Shown: positions 22,036 through 34,200 of the stretch, piece by piece | Layout of the letters: each line of letters begins with the position of its first letter | Position numbering within the stretch: the first letter of the stretch is position 1 | NCBI GenBank assembly: GCA_020746105.1 | Contig: CM036617.1 | Coordinates: forward strand, 41,817,898 to 41,881,897 | DNA length: 64,000 bases | Direction of reading: 5' to 3' | From: Trogon surrucura | Taxonomy: Eukaryota; Chordata; Aves; Trogoniformes; Trogonidae | Notes under the pieces: model-generated | What the model was told of the DNA's origin: nothing | Database searches by the model: none | The model's input: the letters and a program-made list of their open reading frames with translations, nothing else | Made by a program: the position numbers and the translations under genes

Positions 22036-24719
22036 TTGATATTTTATTTTTTTTTTTTGTGAAATGGACCTTTCTGATAATTTTGGTCCTGATTGGTTTT
22101 AGCTTCATGAGAGAGCAGTTTGATACCTCTCAAGACTAAATACTACTGTGGACATGTTCAGAAGTTTAATTCCAACAAGAGTAAATACAAAGGAATGCTA
22201 GTACCCCTAAGAAAAAGTAGTGACAGATCAGGGGATCTTAGATCACATTATTGGACCTAGGAACAATTTTTTTTTTTTAAATCCTTTACTGGATTTGACT
22301 GTTTATATCAATGTAATTTGTTATGACATATGAAACATTCAGACTGCTTTGGTGAAAACAGTATGAAACTAGAACAGCACAATCCCTGCCAACTTGTTTC
22401 AGAGCCAGAATTCAAAACTCAAAGAATCTTCTTTTATTATTTCTAGTAAAGATTCTAAACTGTATACTTAATAATAGTGGGTCTAAAATATTTTGTAGCA
22501 ATAATTATTTCTATGACTGTCCAAACACTGACAGGCTTTTTGTGATTACAGTCACATAGCAATGAAGCTTTCAGCCTTGCTGTCATAGAGCTCTTATTAA
22601 AATTCAAGCCAGCTACTTATCATTCAGTTCTTCAACTGGAAAACCATTAAACAATAAAGAGAAACATGAACAGGAAGAAGGAACTATTCCAAATGCTCTT
22701 GCATGATCTCCCTTGCCAGGGAAATAACTCTTTGGCCTCTGTGTACTTGGCTTGCTAGTTCTTTGTAGCTTTCATTTCTGTACAATGAATAGTGTCTCAC
22801 TGTCATGTGGAAATAGATGGACACAAATTAAAAAAATACATAAAACTTATTTTCTCAATAGGTATCAAATGAAATAGTTTAAAACTTATAAAATAAATTA
22901 TGTTAGGATCTGATTTTAAGATTCTGCTGAAATTACTAATTTAGAATTCAGAATTTCTCTCCACGTCTTGGGCATTTCCCAGAAGAGAGGAAGCAGATAA
23001 TGTGAAATGGTTACAACATATGCAAAGTTAATCAGACACTGATTTCCTATGTATTTTAAATGCAAAAGCCTGGAAGGCTCTTGTTTGTGTGACAGCAGAA
23101 ACATCCACACTATAATAGGTTGCATCAACTTCCCTCCTCTCAAAATATAAATTCCCTAACAACAAAAATATAAATAAAACAAAATACAAGAAAACCAAAT
23201 AATATGTTGTCAAATATATGAACAGATAATTCCACACTGTTAACAGCCTACTGATAAATACAGGTAGTAGGACACTGGGATAAATGTTATTGTCCAATGC
23301 ATCAGTAAATTCCGATTATATTTTGTTCCTCTCTCCCTGCTTACTTACCAGATTCCCTGCAATCCTCCCTGCCTTCATCCTTCCCTTCCTCCCTTTGGTT
23401 ATCTTTTCTTTGTTTCCTCCATTCATCTTTAAAAGTTTTAAAGGAAAAGAAGGAAACAACCAAGGAACCAAACATAATCCCTTTCTTTATTTCCTCCTCC
23501 TTCTGCCTGCCTTAAAAGAAAAACAAAACAAACAAAAAACCCAACAAAACAAACAAACAAACCAACAAAAAATATCCCTAACCACCACCCCCAGACAAAA
23601 CTTTCAGGAACAACTGATTTTAATTAATGTTGATTAAAAAAAAAAATCCACACCACAAAAGTGTCCATCCCGCCCCCCCTCCCCCCCAAAAAAAATAATC
23701 TCAGCTTTGTTTTTTTTAATGCTAGAGTTCAAGATTTGAACTCCACAACACCTAAGTATATAAAACCTTTATTTGAAGAAGCCCAAAAATGGTAGTTCTG
23801 GGATTTTTTTCTTACCTTTAATATATCCATGGTCATTTCAGCCTAGAAAATAGTATTTTTTTCTCCACTACTCATTCATGACTATTGCCTGACCTTTTGT
23901 GTCTTAAATTCTGGGAATATCACATATGGTTTTAAATCCCATTATCACAATGGTTACACACACAATACCTCACACATTGTGGTTACACACAGAATAGCTC
24001 ACAATATTGTCTGAGGGAGGGAAAGGCTACTATGCAACTTTCAAACTTTAGCTGGGAGCCTATGAAAAAGAATCAGACTGTGACAGGATGTACAAAAATA
24101 ACCCCAGACAAACCCGAAGACTGAGGAGAAAGAAACCCTCAACCACTAGCACTGAACTCCCAGCAAAGGACTTGGGATGCCAAGAACATTTCAACCTCTC
24201 TGCCTGAGGAATATGCACTGTCAACCTTAGGACCCTGAGGGACATCGAAGGGGTGAGAAAGAGGACCAGAAAGGAGGCTATCACAAGTGACAAGACGGTG
24301 GGTGTTTGAAACAGACCACACAGTCAGTAAAACTGATGAACGTTTTTTTTTTAACAACTGAAAGAAGCCTCACATTTTCAGACCTTGGTTCTCAAAAGGA
24401 ACTGTAATTGTCCTGACACATGCTAGAAGGATAGCATGGCAAAGGGATCTCTCGAGAATCTCAAAGAAAATTTGTTGGTGCAGCTGGCTAGGGAAGTGAA
24501 ACTGTTAAGCTGCAGTTGTTACTCACAAAGAAGTATAATTTGTTGAGTGTGTGAAGACTGATGACAGTCTTGGCAGCAGTAACTATAGGTCAAAGGACTA
24601 ACTACAAAGCGTATAGAGAAAGGAAATACTTTACCTTGATCTGTACTGTTAAATTTTGTCCTCAGATCTTGAAGGTCATTGATTCTAATATCGGATTCTA
24701 GGGCAGTGAAACGTTAACA
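22036..24719. other. non-coding stretch, A/C-rich low complexity at 23510-23700
   Basis: No gene was recognised. T-runs occur at 22047-22060 and 22268-22280. An A/C-rich tract (AAACAAAC units, then C-runs) covers 23518-23695. A degenerate ~30-bp duplication (GGTTACACACA...TCACA) lies at 23950-24005. The 24060-24330 part is richer in GC but matches nothing I know. The last ~100 bp may already be CR1. Confidence 0.45.
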
Positions 24720-25450
24720 CATACAACAATCCTTGGAAAAAGACAGGGCACATTCCAGGGTGGTCAGGAAGCTAGAAAATGCCACTGAAAGAATAAAAAA
24801 GACATATTATCTTTTGGTCATGGAGACTGGAGGAGCTTCCTGGTGGTAGAAATGTGTAAATGTCATGCCTATCTCTAAGAGGGTAATGATGCGAGAAGAT
24901 ACAATCCAGTCAACCTAAACTCAGACCACAGGAAAACAATAGAGTGGATGTATTGGAAACCACTTTCAAAGTCCTGAAGAAATTGTGGCTAATAAGACTA
25001 GATTAAGCAAAGAGAAATCATATGTGACAAATCTGACAGTTTCCAGTGATGAGACAACTGGTATGCAAAAGAAGAGGAGTGGATGTTGCATAGACGTCGG
25101 GAAGTTGTCCTACCTATGTTTATAGCCAAATTTTTGAAATACGATGCCTGGAAAATTGGCTCGGAAAGAGGCCTTGGGGGACTGGTGAGTAAGAAATCAG
25201 TTGACCTTTCTCAGGGGTCAATACTGAGTACAGTATTGTTTAATGTCTTTATTAACAATTCAAACTCAGAGATGGACAGTACTCTTAGCATGTTTGAGGA
25301 CGAAAACAAACTCGTCAGAGTGGTCCATACACTGAAAGGCGGGACTGCTACTAAGAGAGACCTAACTGAAACCTCATGAAGTAGAGCAAAAGCAAATGCA
25401 ATGTCCTACATAAAACAACAATGTCCAATAATAACAGCAACGATAAACAG
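24720..25450 (+). mobile_element. old CR1 LINE fragment
   Basis: Diverged sense CR1 from before the RT domain (CACATTCCAGGGTGGTCAGG) through the 'NDARRYNPVNLNSD' region to a weakly conserved RT core: SQGSILSTVLFNVFINNSN and DSTLSMFEDENKLVRV are readable in the frame at 25083-25379. Catalytic residues are not intact (FEDENKL in place of FADDTKL). Many indels. Confidence 0.75.
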
Positions 25451-26155
25451 CTTTTCAGGGGAGAAAATGATGGGCTTGGTGGACCCAGCTGAATCTGTGT
25501 GCCCATGCAAAAAAGTCTGCCAACCACATCCTGGTTGATGTACCTCTTCTTGAGAGACTATCTCCTGCAGTGCTTACAGACTGGGGGAGAAGTGTCTGGG
25601 GAGTGGCCCAGCAGAGAGGGACCTGGGAGTACTGGTTGATGACCGGCTGAACATGAGCCAGCAGTGTGCCCATGTGGCCCGGAAGGCCAGTGGCATCCCG
25701 GCCTGTATGAGGAACAGTGTGGCCAGCAGGAGTAGGGATGTAATTCTGCCCCTGTACTCAGCACTGGTGAGGTCTCGAGTCCTGTGTGCAGTTCTGGGCC
25801 CCTCACTTCAGGAAAGACATTGAGGTGCTGGAGTAGGTCCAGAAGAGAGCAATGATGCTGGTGAAGGGACTAGAAGGAAAATCCTATGAGGAGAGGCTGA
25901 GGGAGCTGGGGTTGTTTAGCCTGGAGAAGAGGAGACTCAGGGGGGACCTTATCACTCTCTACAGCTACTTGAAGGGAAATTTTAGTCAGGTGGGAGTCGG
26001 GCTCTTCTTCCAGGCAACTAGTGACAGGACAAGAGGACATGGCCTCAGACTGCATCAGGAAAGGTTTAGGTTGGATCTCAGATGTTCTCAGAAGTCTTTT
26101 CCAGCCTCAACAATTCTGTGATTTTTTGTGATTCTGAGATTCTGTGATTCTTGAG
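25451..26155 (+). mobile_element. CR1 LINE copy (C-terminal ORF2 to 3' end) with 80-bp insert
   Basis: Well-conserved sense CR1 from the '[25 protein letters not shown]' region (25615) via '[20 protein letters not shown]' (25880) to a shortened 3' end with TCAACAATTCTGTGA and GATTCTGTGATTCTTGAG. The tail type (TTTTCCAGCCTCAACAATTC) matches the copy at 58228-59357, so both belong to one CR1 subfamily. The last coding part and 3' untranslated region carry an internal deletion near 26078. Confidence 0.88.
25488..25566 (+). repeat. non-canonical ~80-bp insert in CR1, shared with 58870-58950
   Basis: Between the usual CR1 blocks a segment reading GCTGAATCTGTGTGCCCATG ... CATCCTGGTTGATGTACC replaces the normal few bases. 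An almost identical segment occupies the same CR1 position, in the matching orientation relative to the element, at 58870-58950. Origin unknown. Confidence 0.75.
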
Positions 26156-27390
26156 TAGACTTTCTAACAAGGTGTGCCTAATTGGTAGACAAATTATTTA
26201 GGTCACAGAAATTCTAATACTCAAATATTTTTGCTACTATTGTTTTACTATCTGACAACTTTTTCTTGATGAACTTAAGCAACAATTTATGCTTTTCTAG
26301 TACTAGTGTGATTAAGTTTGATTACAGACTAGTTAGTATCTCAGTTCTTTTCATGTTTTACATCTCAGCAAAATACAAATGTCATTTCACAGAGAAAAAA
26401 AAAGAAGATATTCATACAGCCTTGGAGGATTAATTTTATATGATACTCAGGACCTTCTGCAAACATAGGAGATTTTAAATTTTCTTGGAAAAAGAAAAAG
26501 AGAGAGCACAAAAACCCCTTTAAAGACTGAGTGTAAGGCAATGTAAACATGGGGATTTTTACATCTCTTTTGCAAAAATGAACTTATTAAAACCCAACAT
26601 TTTATTATCTGATGAAATAATTATGTCTACTTCATTCGTTTAAACTCTTTGTTGAATCATCGATATTATCATATATAGTTGACTTTTTTGCGCTTTGGAA
26701 TGTCATGTCACAAAATTACCATTTAATTGATTTCAGTAAATATATGCCCTGTTCTGCACAAAATGTAAAAGATGTAAGAACTCAATAACAGAGAATGTAA
26801 TCAGAGTAGGAGACAAATCTCCCTTTCAGTGTTTCTATATAGATTCTAAAGAAAAACTCTACTGAGATTTTTTATTTAAAAATATTCACCTACTATCATT
26901 ATTCTTAATTTCATAAATGATCCCTCTGTACTAAAGAATATTTGCCAGATGTAGTATATGCACCCTGGTTGGAACACTTCTTCATTCTAAACTCTTTACA
27001 TCAAGGAAATTGAAATTCAAGACATCTAGCTGCCATTTATCTTTACTTGTCAATGTTGTGCCATATTGATATAATCAGGGATTTGCTAATGTACAGAAAT
27101 TTCTATTTGAGACAAAGGGGAGAAATTTACAAATAATAACTATGAACATAAACATTTTATATCACATTAATATTAAATATAAAATTAAGCTTTTAAAAAT
27201 ATGTATGCACATGGAGAAGAAGAAAATGAAAATGAAGTATATGTTGATTGAGTTTCTGGTTCTTGTAATATTTGCTTTGTTGATGGTATGTAACAGGTCA
27301 AGTAAAACTAAAGGAACTAACTTTAAATTGTTAAAATCTTACTAAGAACTAATTATTAGAACATTTTTTCTCCATTTTTATCCATCCAGG
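26156..27390. other. AT-rich non-coding stretch, nothing recognised
   Basis: No repeat family, RNA gene or exon could be supported in this interval. Confidence 0.5.
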
Positions 27391-27532
27391 GTATATATAT
27401 GGAGGCCTCCTCCCTGGAATTGTCCAAGGCCAGGTCAGATGGGGTTTTGAGTAACCTGGTCTAGTGGGAGGTATCTCTGTTTATATCTTTAAAGATCCCT
27501 TCCAATCCAAATCATTCTATGATTCTATAAGG
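27391..27532 (+). mobile_element. CR1 LINE 3' end, ~140 bp
   Basis: Only the last coding codons and 3' untranslated region remain: GGCCTCCTCCCTGGAATTG, GGTTTTGAGTAACCTGGTC, then GATCCCTTCCAATCC and the terminal ATTCTATGATTCTATA. A strongly 5'-truncated insertion. Confidence 0.9.
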
Positions 27533-30297
27533 AGGAAGAAGGAAAAAAAAAAACCAATAAAATCAGATATCCAAAATGCTTGTGATTTATTGAAGCAATA
27601 AAATCCAGCAACAATTGAAATGTTGCCTGCTCTTTAGGTATTGGTAGAATGAAATCCTGGGAATAGTATGAATACAAGTTGAGAGTGGTTTTTGTGAAGT
27701 TTTTTTTTAGGGAATGAAGGAATATTGTGGTCATTGCCATTCATAACTGCTAAAATAAACACACCTGTCATGTCTGGTGAATTTTATATTGGCACAAAAT
27801 TTTCGATGCCTTTATTTCATAGTACCTTTTTGGGAAAATGACTTGATTCTTCTCTTATTTGGATTACTACCCTTCAGCTTCCTTTTAGTTCTTCCTTTGG
27901 TCCGCTAGAAATTTATCTAGGGTACAACTGATAAATACATTCTAACATTTTGTTATTACTCTATGGAAGACACTGACAGTAAAGGTGCTTAGTTTTGCAA
28001 CTAAAATATCCTCCAACAGAATGGGAAATTTACTTTTATATTTCCTCTTCTGTTACTGTCAGAACACTCAGCAGCTATTTATATGGCTGTTTTCAATAAA
28101 GCTTTCTTTTTTTTTTTTTTTAATAGAAAGTTTCACCTATGTGCCAGTAAACTCAGTAATTTCAGAATTCTGAAGAATAAATTTGACAGTAAGTTTTACA
28201 ACATAAACTTCTATAGAAAAGGAATTGTTTGTGTCAATAAAATGAGGGATTCCTAACTTCAGGTAGCAGTCTGGCCTGAAACATAAGCAAAAATGTGAAA
28301 TTCCCCTAACTGCGTTTGGGAGCAAGAAATCTCTTTGCAAGAATCATTGACATATGCTAGCAGAGTTTTAGATTACAATGTATATCCCTGTAGCATAAAT
28401 TCAATATAGCTGAAGTATTCATATGAAAATAATAACATAACATGTAAATAAAATAGCACAATAAAAGTATATCAAAGTCATCCTTCATAAAGAAGATCAA
28501 TTCAGTTGTCTCTAAAAGCCATACCAGGGGTTATAGATCATCTTCATATATACACAAGTTCTGTTTTATAGTAACAAACAAAAAAAAAATACTCCCTCAC
28601 AGAATCATCCAGAAGCTACAGATAAGTGACAAGTCCTAGAACTGTTTTGTCTGTTTTTAGCAGATTCTTTGAACCTTTATAAACTCATAAACTGGACAAA
28701 CAGCAATGATTATTTTTCCCCTTGACTATATGTACTGTCCTTAGAAAGTGATTGTTATCTATTATTACAGGACCTCAGTTAAATAAGGATGTTTGTCTTC
28801 TTCATCCTAAGAAAAGTGTGCTAAAGTTATACATCATCAGTAATGAAATATTTGTCTTCATTAATACATTAAATTAATAAATAATGTTTATTTTAATTTC
28901 ACTTCCTTTATATAAAATCAAGGAATCATGTGATTCTCAAACATGGCTTGACAATATTGTGGCAAATTGCAAATGTAAACATATAATAATTAAATCAAGA
29001 CAGGATTTATTTAAAGGTCAAAAAGAATATTTCTAAACTATCCAGAGTTAAGCATTATACAAATAGACTAGTAAAAAAAAAAAGGAAGAAAAAAACCCAT
29101 ATTATTCAACTCCAGCAGAAAAAGGAATAATAAGGACCACCTCTAGTGACTTAAGATAAAAACTAGAAATAGTCAAATTATCAGTAGAGATATTATTGGC
29201 CAGTCTCATGCCACGCTAGAATGCCACTGTAAACAACAACAAATAGTATCACTCTTCAGGGATGATTTTGCTTCTTGTGATCTTAACTAGATACAATTTT
29301 ACATTTAATCTTTTTCCTTCCTTTGTGTGCATGAGGTGTAGACTAGATTTTCTACCACTTCCATCAGTAAGAGTGAACAGCATGTACGAATTTCTGTCAG
29401 ATTCTGTACAAGTCTTGGCATTTTGGGGTTGATTATTTTGAGAAATATATGCCTCACAAAAAAAATTATGCTCCTCTCACAGTTGTCTTACCTTTACTTA
29501 CCTTGTCTTACCTTTACTTACCTCACTCCTTAGGACTACTCCGTGTATTGCTAGAGACTTGGGGATCAAAGTCTAAGTTCATTCATAGAATATCTCAAAG
29601 AAATACAAACTTTGTCCTCACTGATTATAATTTTTTCCTTCCATCTTTCTGACAAAATATAAATAATTTTCTTTTAAATAATCCATAGTATTATAGTTTA
29701 TCATTTAGATATTTTTTTATTACATTTTTCTCTGATTTAATTCCATGTTTTATGGGAATTTTAGGTTTACATCTTTACGATATCTCCTAATATAGAATAG
29801 TTCTGTAACTGCTAGGATAGTGTAATATTATCTAGACCATTAGAGAAATAGGGAGAAATTAAACAAACTTTTGTAAGTTTATGAACATATTTTTTTGAAA
29901 AAAAATAGTTTGCTTTTTTATGTAATGACTATTTAGTTTAATGAAGAAGACATTGAAGATAAGAAGCGTTCCAGTAGTGTAATCAATTAGTCTTTTGTAA
30001 AAATATGGAATATATGATATTTCTTTTCTCTTTCACGATCAGAGAAGAAACAACAGCGTATCTGAAACTGTGAGAAAGTCTAATATCCTAAATCTCTGTC
30101 AGTGGAATGGAGAGAAGACATTATTCAATTACCTGATGCTGTTTAATTATCCTAAGCATTTATTTAATTATCTATTGCTTTCTTAAAATTTGGAAATAAA
30201 TTATGAAGTGACTTTGTTTTTTACATTTTATGACAGAAAAACTGCTTCTCAGGCCAGAAAGGAATATTAAAATATTTATTCTGACTACCTATATAGC
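27533..30297. other. AT-rich non-coding stretch; tandem 20-mer at 29483
   Basis: No repeat family, RNA gene or exon could be supported. A perfect tandem duplication of TTGTCTTACCTTTACTTACC lies at 29483-29502 and 29503-29522. T- and A-runs occur at 28106-28124 and 28580-28590. Confidence 0.5.
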
Positions 30298-30980
30298 TGT
30301 CATGTCCCGAGATTTCAGGCAGATGAGGCAGGTTTGCCGATTCCCAAGCCAGGATTAAGGTGAATCGACACCACGGATCCATTACCACTTTTATTTATTC
30401 ACAATGACAAATCTAAATAGCCCACAATGATGGATGTCAGTTGCCCACTTAGTGCTAACATCAATGAGTTGCACAACAGATAACCACTTGTGTCAACAGG
30501 CTTTGCCATAGATAACCTTTCCATGTTACAAGAAGAAAGTTAGAGAGAAAAGGGAAAAGAGAGAGAGAGAATAAGAGATCATCACCGTCGGATTCCATCA
30601 TGACAATGATGACAAAAATAACAATCCTCTGGTGGTGGGTGAGTGGGCCACTAACCCGTGGGGCTATCGCCTTTTCTATATTCAAGACCCCACCATGCTG
30701 TCTACTCCTTGTGGAAAATTACTGAGGTCTGGGGGACGGTAGGGGTCTCTGAGGCGGGTTACCCCTCCCTCTGCTGGTATGAACCTCTTTGTTTTTGCAA
30801 CCATAGTTCCAAACCCTACCCGCCCACACACCTCCACCAGGGTGCTGATTAGTTAACTCAGAAAGGTGCTGAGTCACCTCCACTCAAACAGGGGCAAGCA
30901 CCAGGAAGGAGCAGAGGTCAATTTCAATTCTGAAAAAGCCCAGACTGTTTGAGACATTGTTTTATCAGCCTCTCACAACA
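30298..30980 (-). mobile_element. solo LTR of an avian ERV (family also at 16868)
   Basis: Plus-strand ends are TGTCATGTCCC and TCTCACAACA, giving TG...CA termini. Read on the minus strand it starts TGTTGTGAGAGG, shares TGTCTCAAACAGTCTGG and GGTGACTCAG with the LTR at 16868, then has a TATA-like AATATAGAAAAGG and two overlapping AATAAA signals (complement of 30390-30399), so its sense strand is minus. A purine-rich (GA)n-like stretch lies at 30541-30574. No obvious target duplication (flanks ATAGC and GAGTA). No internal ERV genes nearby. Confidence 0.75.
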
Positions 30981-33385
30981 GAGTAAGTCATAGAATTGTT
31001 CTATTATTTATCCCCACACTTTGTGTTTGAACTTAAAATCCCTTTCATGAATGCACTCAAATGCACTGAAATCTTGAGATTTCAGCACGGAACTTTCCTT
31101 TGGTAGTTGGTGAAGAATGTATTTATTAAAATAAAACAATTTTTGTGAATCTACTTTACTGATGACTTTCTGTCTTACATTTATTTGGAATGTTACCCAT
31201 TTTGGCATCACTAATGTGGACAACTGCGCTACAAGTATTTTTTCTATAAGAGAGGAGTAACTTTTTTCAGTAAGAATTATCTGGCTTGCAGGTTTGTTTT
31301 GTTTTGCTTTGTTTCTGAAACACTGTCACTTCTAAGTAATTTATGTTCTTTGTTTTCTCATTGTATACTTTGTATAGTTTTATATCCATTTGGTCCCCCT
31401 GTGGATTCCAACTCTCTGTATGAAACTGAAGGTGAATTTAGAGAAAGAGGTGATGTTCAGCTCCTTTCCCACATGTGCCCTGGTTAGCTGAGATTCCATT
31501 TCTTACTAGAGTTGCCTGACAGCCTGGAGCAACTACTCCAAACGTGAAGTTTACCTGAAAAAGGGCCTTTTCCATATGCACATAAAGCAAATGGAAGTAC
31601 TTCAGGGAAGCTGAGACTTTACTACCTAAACAGGTAAAATCGTGGTCATACTGTTTTGGCACTCTTCTGTGGGTTTCAAGGGGCTGCTGAGCTTGTGATA
31701 AGAAGAAAAAAAATCTGAAAAACAAGTATGGAGCTAAAACACATTCATCATGTAACAAGATTGTTGTTATGAGTAATATGAAAAATCATGATCCAAACTG
31801 AAAAAAATAAGCAAGCAGAAGAATAGCTTTATTAAGGCTTTCCCTCCCACTGTCTTTTTTCCCTTTCCATTGAGACTATGCAGAATGTGTTACTTATATA
31901 AGTGATAAATGTGAAAGAAATACAAGAATCATATGGGAATAGTATGGTTAGCATTTCAGGTACTGATCTTTTTTCAGATATAGAGAAGATTGGCTACCCC
32001 ATCATTCTCTACATTAGACGTATGAAACAAATCACACACTGTAGACAACAGTCTTCCATTGGATAAAATGCAAATCTAGGTGCTTAATTTTAAGCACTTA
32101 AATGTTTTCCTCTTACTGCTTTATTCAAGTTTGGAAAAGAATACTGTGACAAAAAGTATAACACTGTATGACCTATTTTAATCATAACTAGTTAAGCTAT
32201 TGTTACTGGCTTTCTTCTCACAAGGATGGTAAGTACAGCTGATCTTTCCCAGTGTTTTATATTAAAAAAAAACCAAAAAAAACCCAGAGTGATGGTTCTA
32301 TAACTTTCCTAAAATTGTTAATTCTGTTGTACTATTTGCAAATACTAAATAAATGCTAGTTTGACACCTGGTTGATAACTAAGACACTCAGGAAAAAAAA
32401 CAAAACAAAACAAAACATGAAAGTTATGTCTTTTTCATATTCCCTGTTATTTTCAGAAAATATTTTTACGGAATGTAGGATAAATTATTTCTCTTTTTTT
32501 GTATTGTCCTATTTTGTCTTCCACTAGATCAGGGAAATTCTGTTAAAGTTACCAGAAGAAAATCATTGCCTTTACTAGAATCTAGATAGATACTGTGCTT
32601 AATCATAATGCAAATATCATCCATCACTGCTTTCTGTACATTTTTTCTTCTCATTCTAATTTATTCTGTAGCTCTATTAAACAGTAGGAAAGCAAATTAG
32701 TGTCATGTTTCTGAATATCTCTAAACCAATGGTTGTTTCATTAGTACTTAGCATCATGGATTTGAGGTGTAAAGGTCATAATCCCATTTTTCTTACTTTT
32801 TATTTATTTTAACATAAAGAAATGGAAATATTTACAAAACTGTATGGAGCTAAGTAGCTCTACTGTTCAGTTACATAATAAATTATTTTACTGTGGTTCA
32901 CTGGACTTCATGGAAATTCAATATGCTTTGAATCTAAAGTTAGACCAATCGTTTACACTGACAGCAGAAATTAAATGAAACATTCGATATCTGCACGTTT
33001 TCCGTTTAAAAAAATAAAGACTATTGTTTTGGTGAATATAATGTCCTTAAAATTGGTCCAAGGATGTCTTTCATGGAGAAATATTGAAAGATTTTTATAA
33101 TCTGCCACACATCAGTTTATTTCAGAATTAAACAATTGTATAATTTCAGCAATAAAAACTATTAAGTCATGACCTTGAAAACATGTAGTAGCTTCATTCA
33201 CATTCATAAAGCTACTTCACTCTGGAAATTATATATCTCAGACAAATTTGGATGTGTCTGAAACACAGTCAGGGTGTGAGCTTACAAGTATTGGTGAACA
33301 GTCAAGTGAATTTTTGAGGTCTGGATTTTTTTATTTGGCAAAGTATACGTACTGTTAAATAATCAGTTTGATCTACTGCTGACTT
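30981..33385. other. AT-rich non-coding stretch, nothing recognised
   Basis: No repeat family, RNA gene or exon could be supported. A-rich simple runs occur at 32262-32285 and 32393-32416. Confidence 0.5.
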
Positions 33386-33389
33386 CCTT

Positions 33390-34200
33390 TTTAGTCAGTG
33401 TGAAGTTCAATGTAACTTTGTCTAGCAGTGGAAGATACTCTAAAGAGACAGAGCATCTGGGTAGGAACAACCCCGGGTTCCAGTATAAGTTGGGGAATGA
33501 CTTATTAGAGAGCAGTGTAGGGGAAAGGGACCTGGGAGTCTTGGTGGACAGCAGGATGGCCATGAACCAGCAATGTGCCCTTGTGGCCAGGAAGGCCAAT
33601 GGCATCCTGGGGTGTATTAGAAGGGGGGTGGTTAGTAGGTCAAGAGAGGTTCTCCTTCCCCTCTGCTCTGCCCTGGTGAGACCCCATCTGGAATATTGTG
33701 TCCAGTTCTGGGCCCCTCAGTTCAAGAAAGACAGGGAAGTGCTGGAGAGAGTCCAGCACAGGGCAACTAGGATGATGAAGGGAGTGGAGCATCTCCCTTA
33801 CGAGAAAAGGCTGAGGGAGCTGGGGCTCTTTAGTTTGGAGAAGAGGAGACTGAGGGGTGACCTCATTAATGTTTACAAATACATCAAGGGTGAGTGTCAC
33901 GAGGATGGAGCCAGGCTCTTCTCGGTGACAACCACTGATAGGACAAGGGGTAATGGGTTGAAACTGGAACATAAGAGGTTCCGCTTAAACTCGAGAAGAA
34001 ACTTCTTCTCAGTGAGGGTGACGGAGCACTGGAACGGACTGCCCAGGGAGGTTGTGGAGTCTCCTTCTCTGGAGACATTCAAGACCTGCCTGGACCCATT
34101 CCTGTGTAGCATAATCTAGGCATTCCTGCTCTGGCAGGGGGATTGGACTTGATGATCTTTCGAGGTCCCTTCCAATCCCTGACATTCTATGATTCTATGA
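33390..34200 (+). mobile_element. CR1 LINE, well-preserved 3' end
   Basis: A young-looking CR1 of ~810 bp, truncated at its 5' end within ORF2 just after the RT catalytic core. All later blocks occur in order and the element ends with the intact tail CATTCTATGATTCTATGA. The long uninterrupted frame inside it (33400-34119) argues for relatively recent insertion compared with its neighbours. Confidence 0.95.
33400..34119 (+). pseudogene. C-terminal 239 codons of CR1 ORF2 (5'-truncated)
   Basis: The uninterrupted frame covers the region after the CR1 reverse transcriptase fingers/palm: [60 protein letters not shown], then [18 protein letters not shown] and a C-terminus [14 protein letters not shown] before TAG. 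CR1 ORF2 encodes an endonuclease and reverse transcriptase that copy CR1 RNA at a nicked target; the endonuclease and the catalytic F-A-D-D motif are missing here, so this remnant cannot act. The ATG at 33400 is merely an in-frame Met. Confidence 0.9.

Noticed and set aside
16868..30980. A provirus bounded by the two related LTRs at 16868 and 30298
   Set aside because: The LTRs are in opposite orientation, differ too much, and no gag, pol or env sequence lies between them.
33400..34119. 239-codon open frame as a possible host gene
   Set aside because: All of it matches the C-terminal part of CR1 ORF2 and it ends just before a CR1 3' tail.
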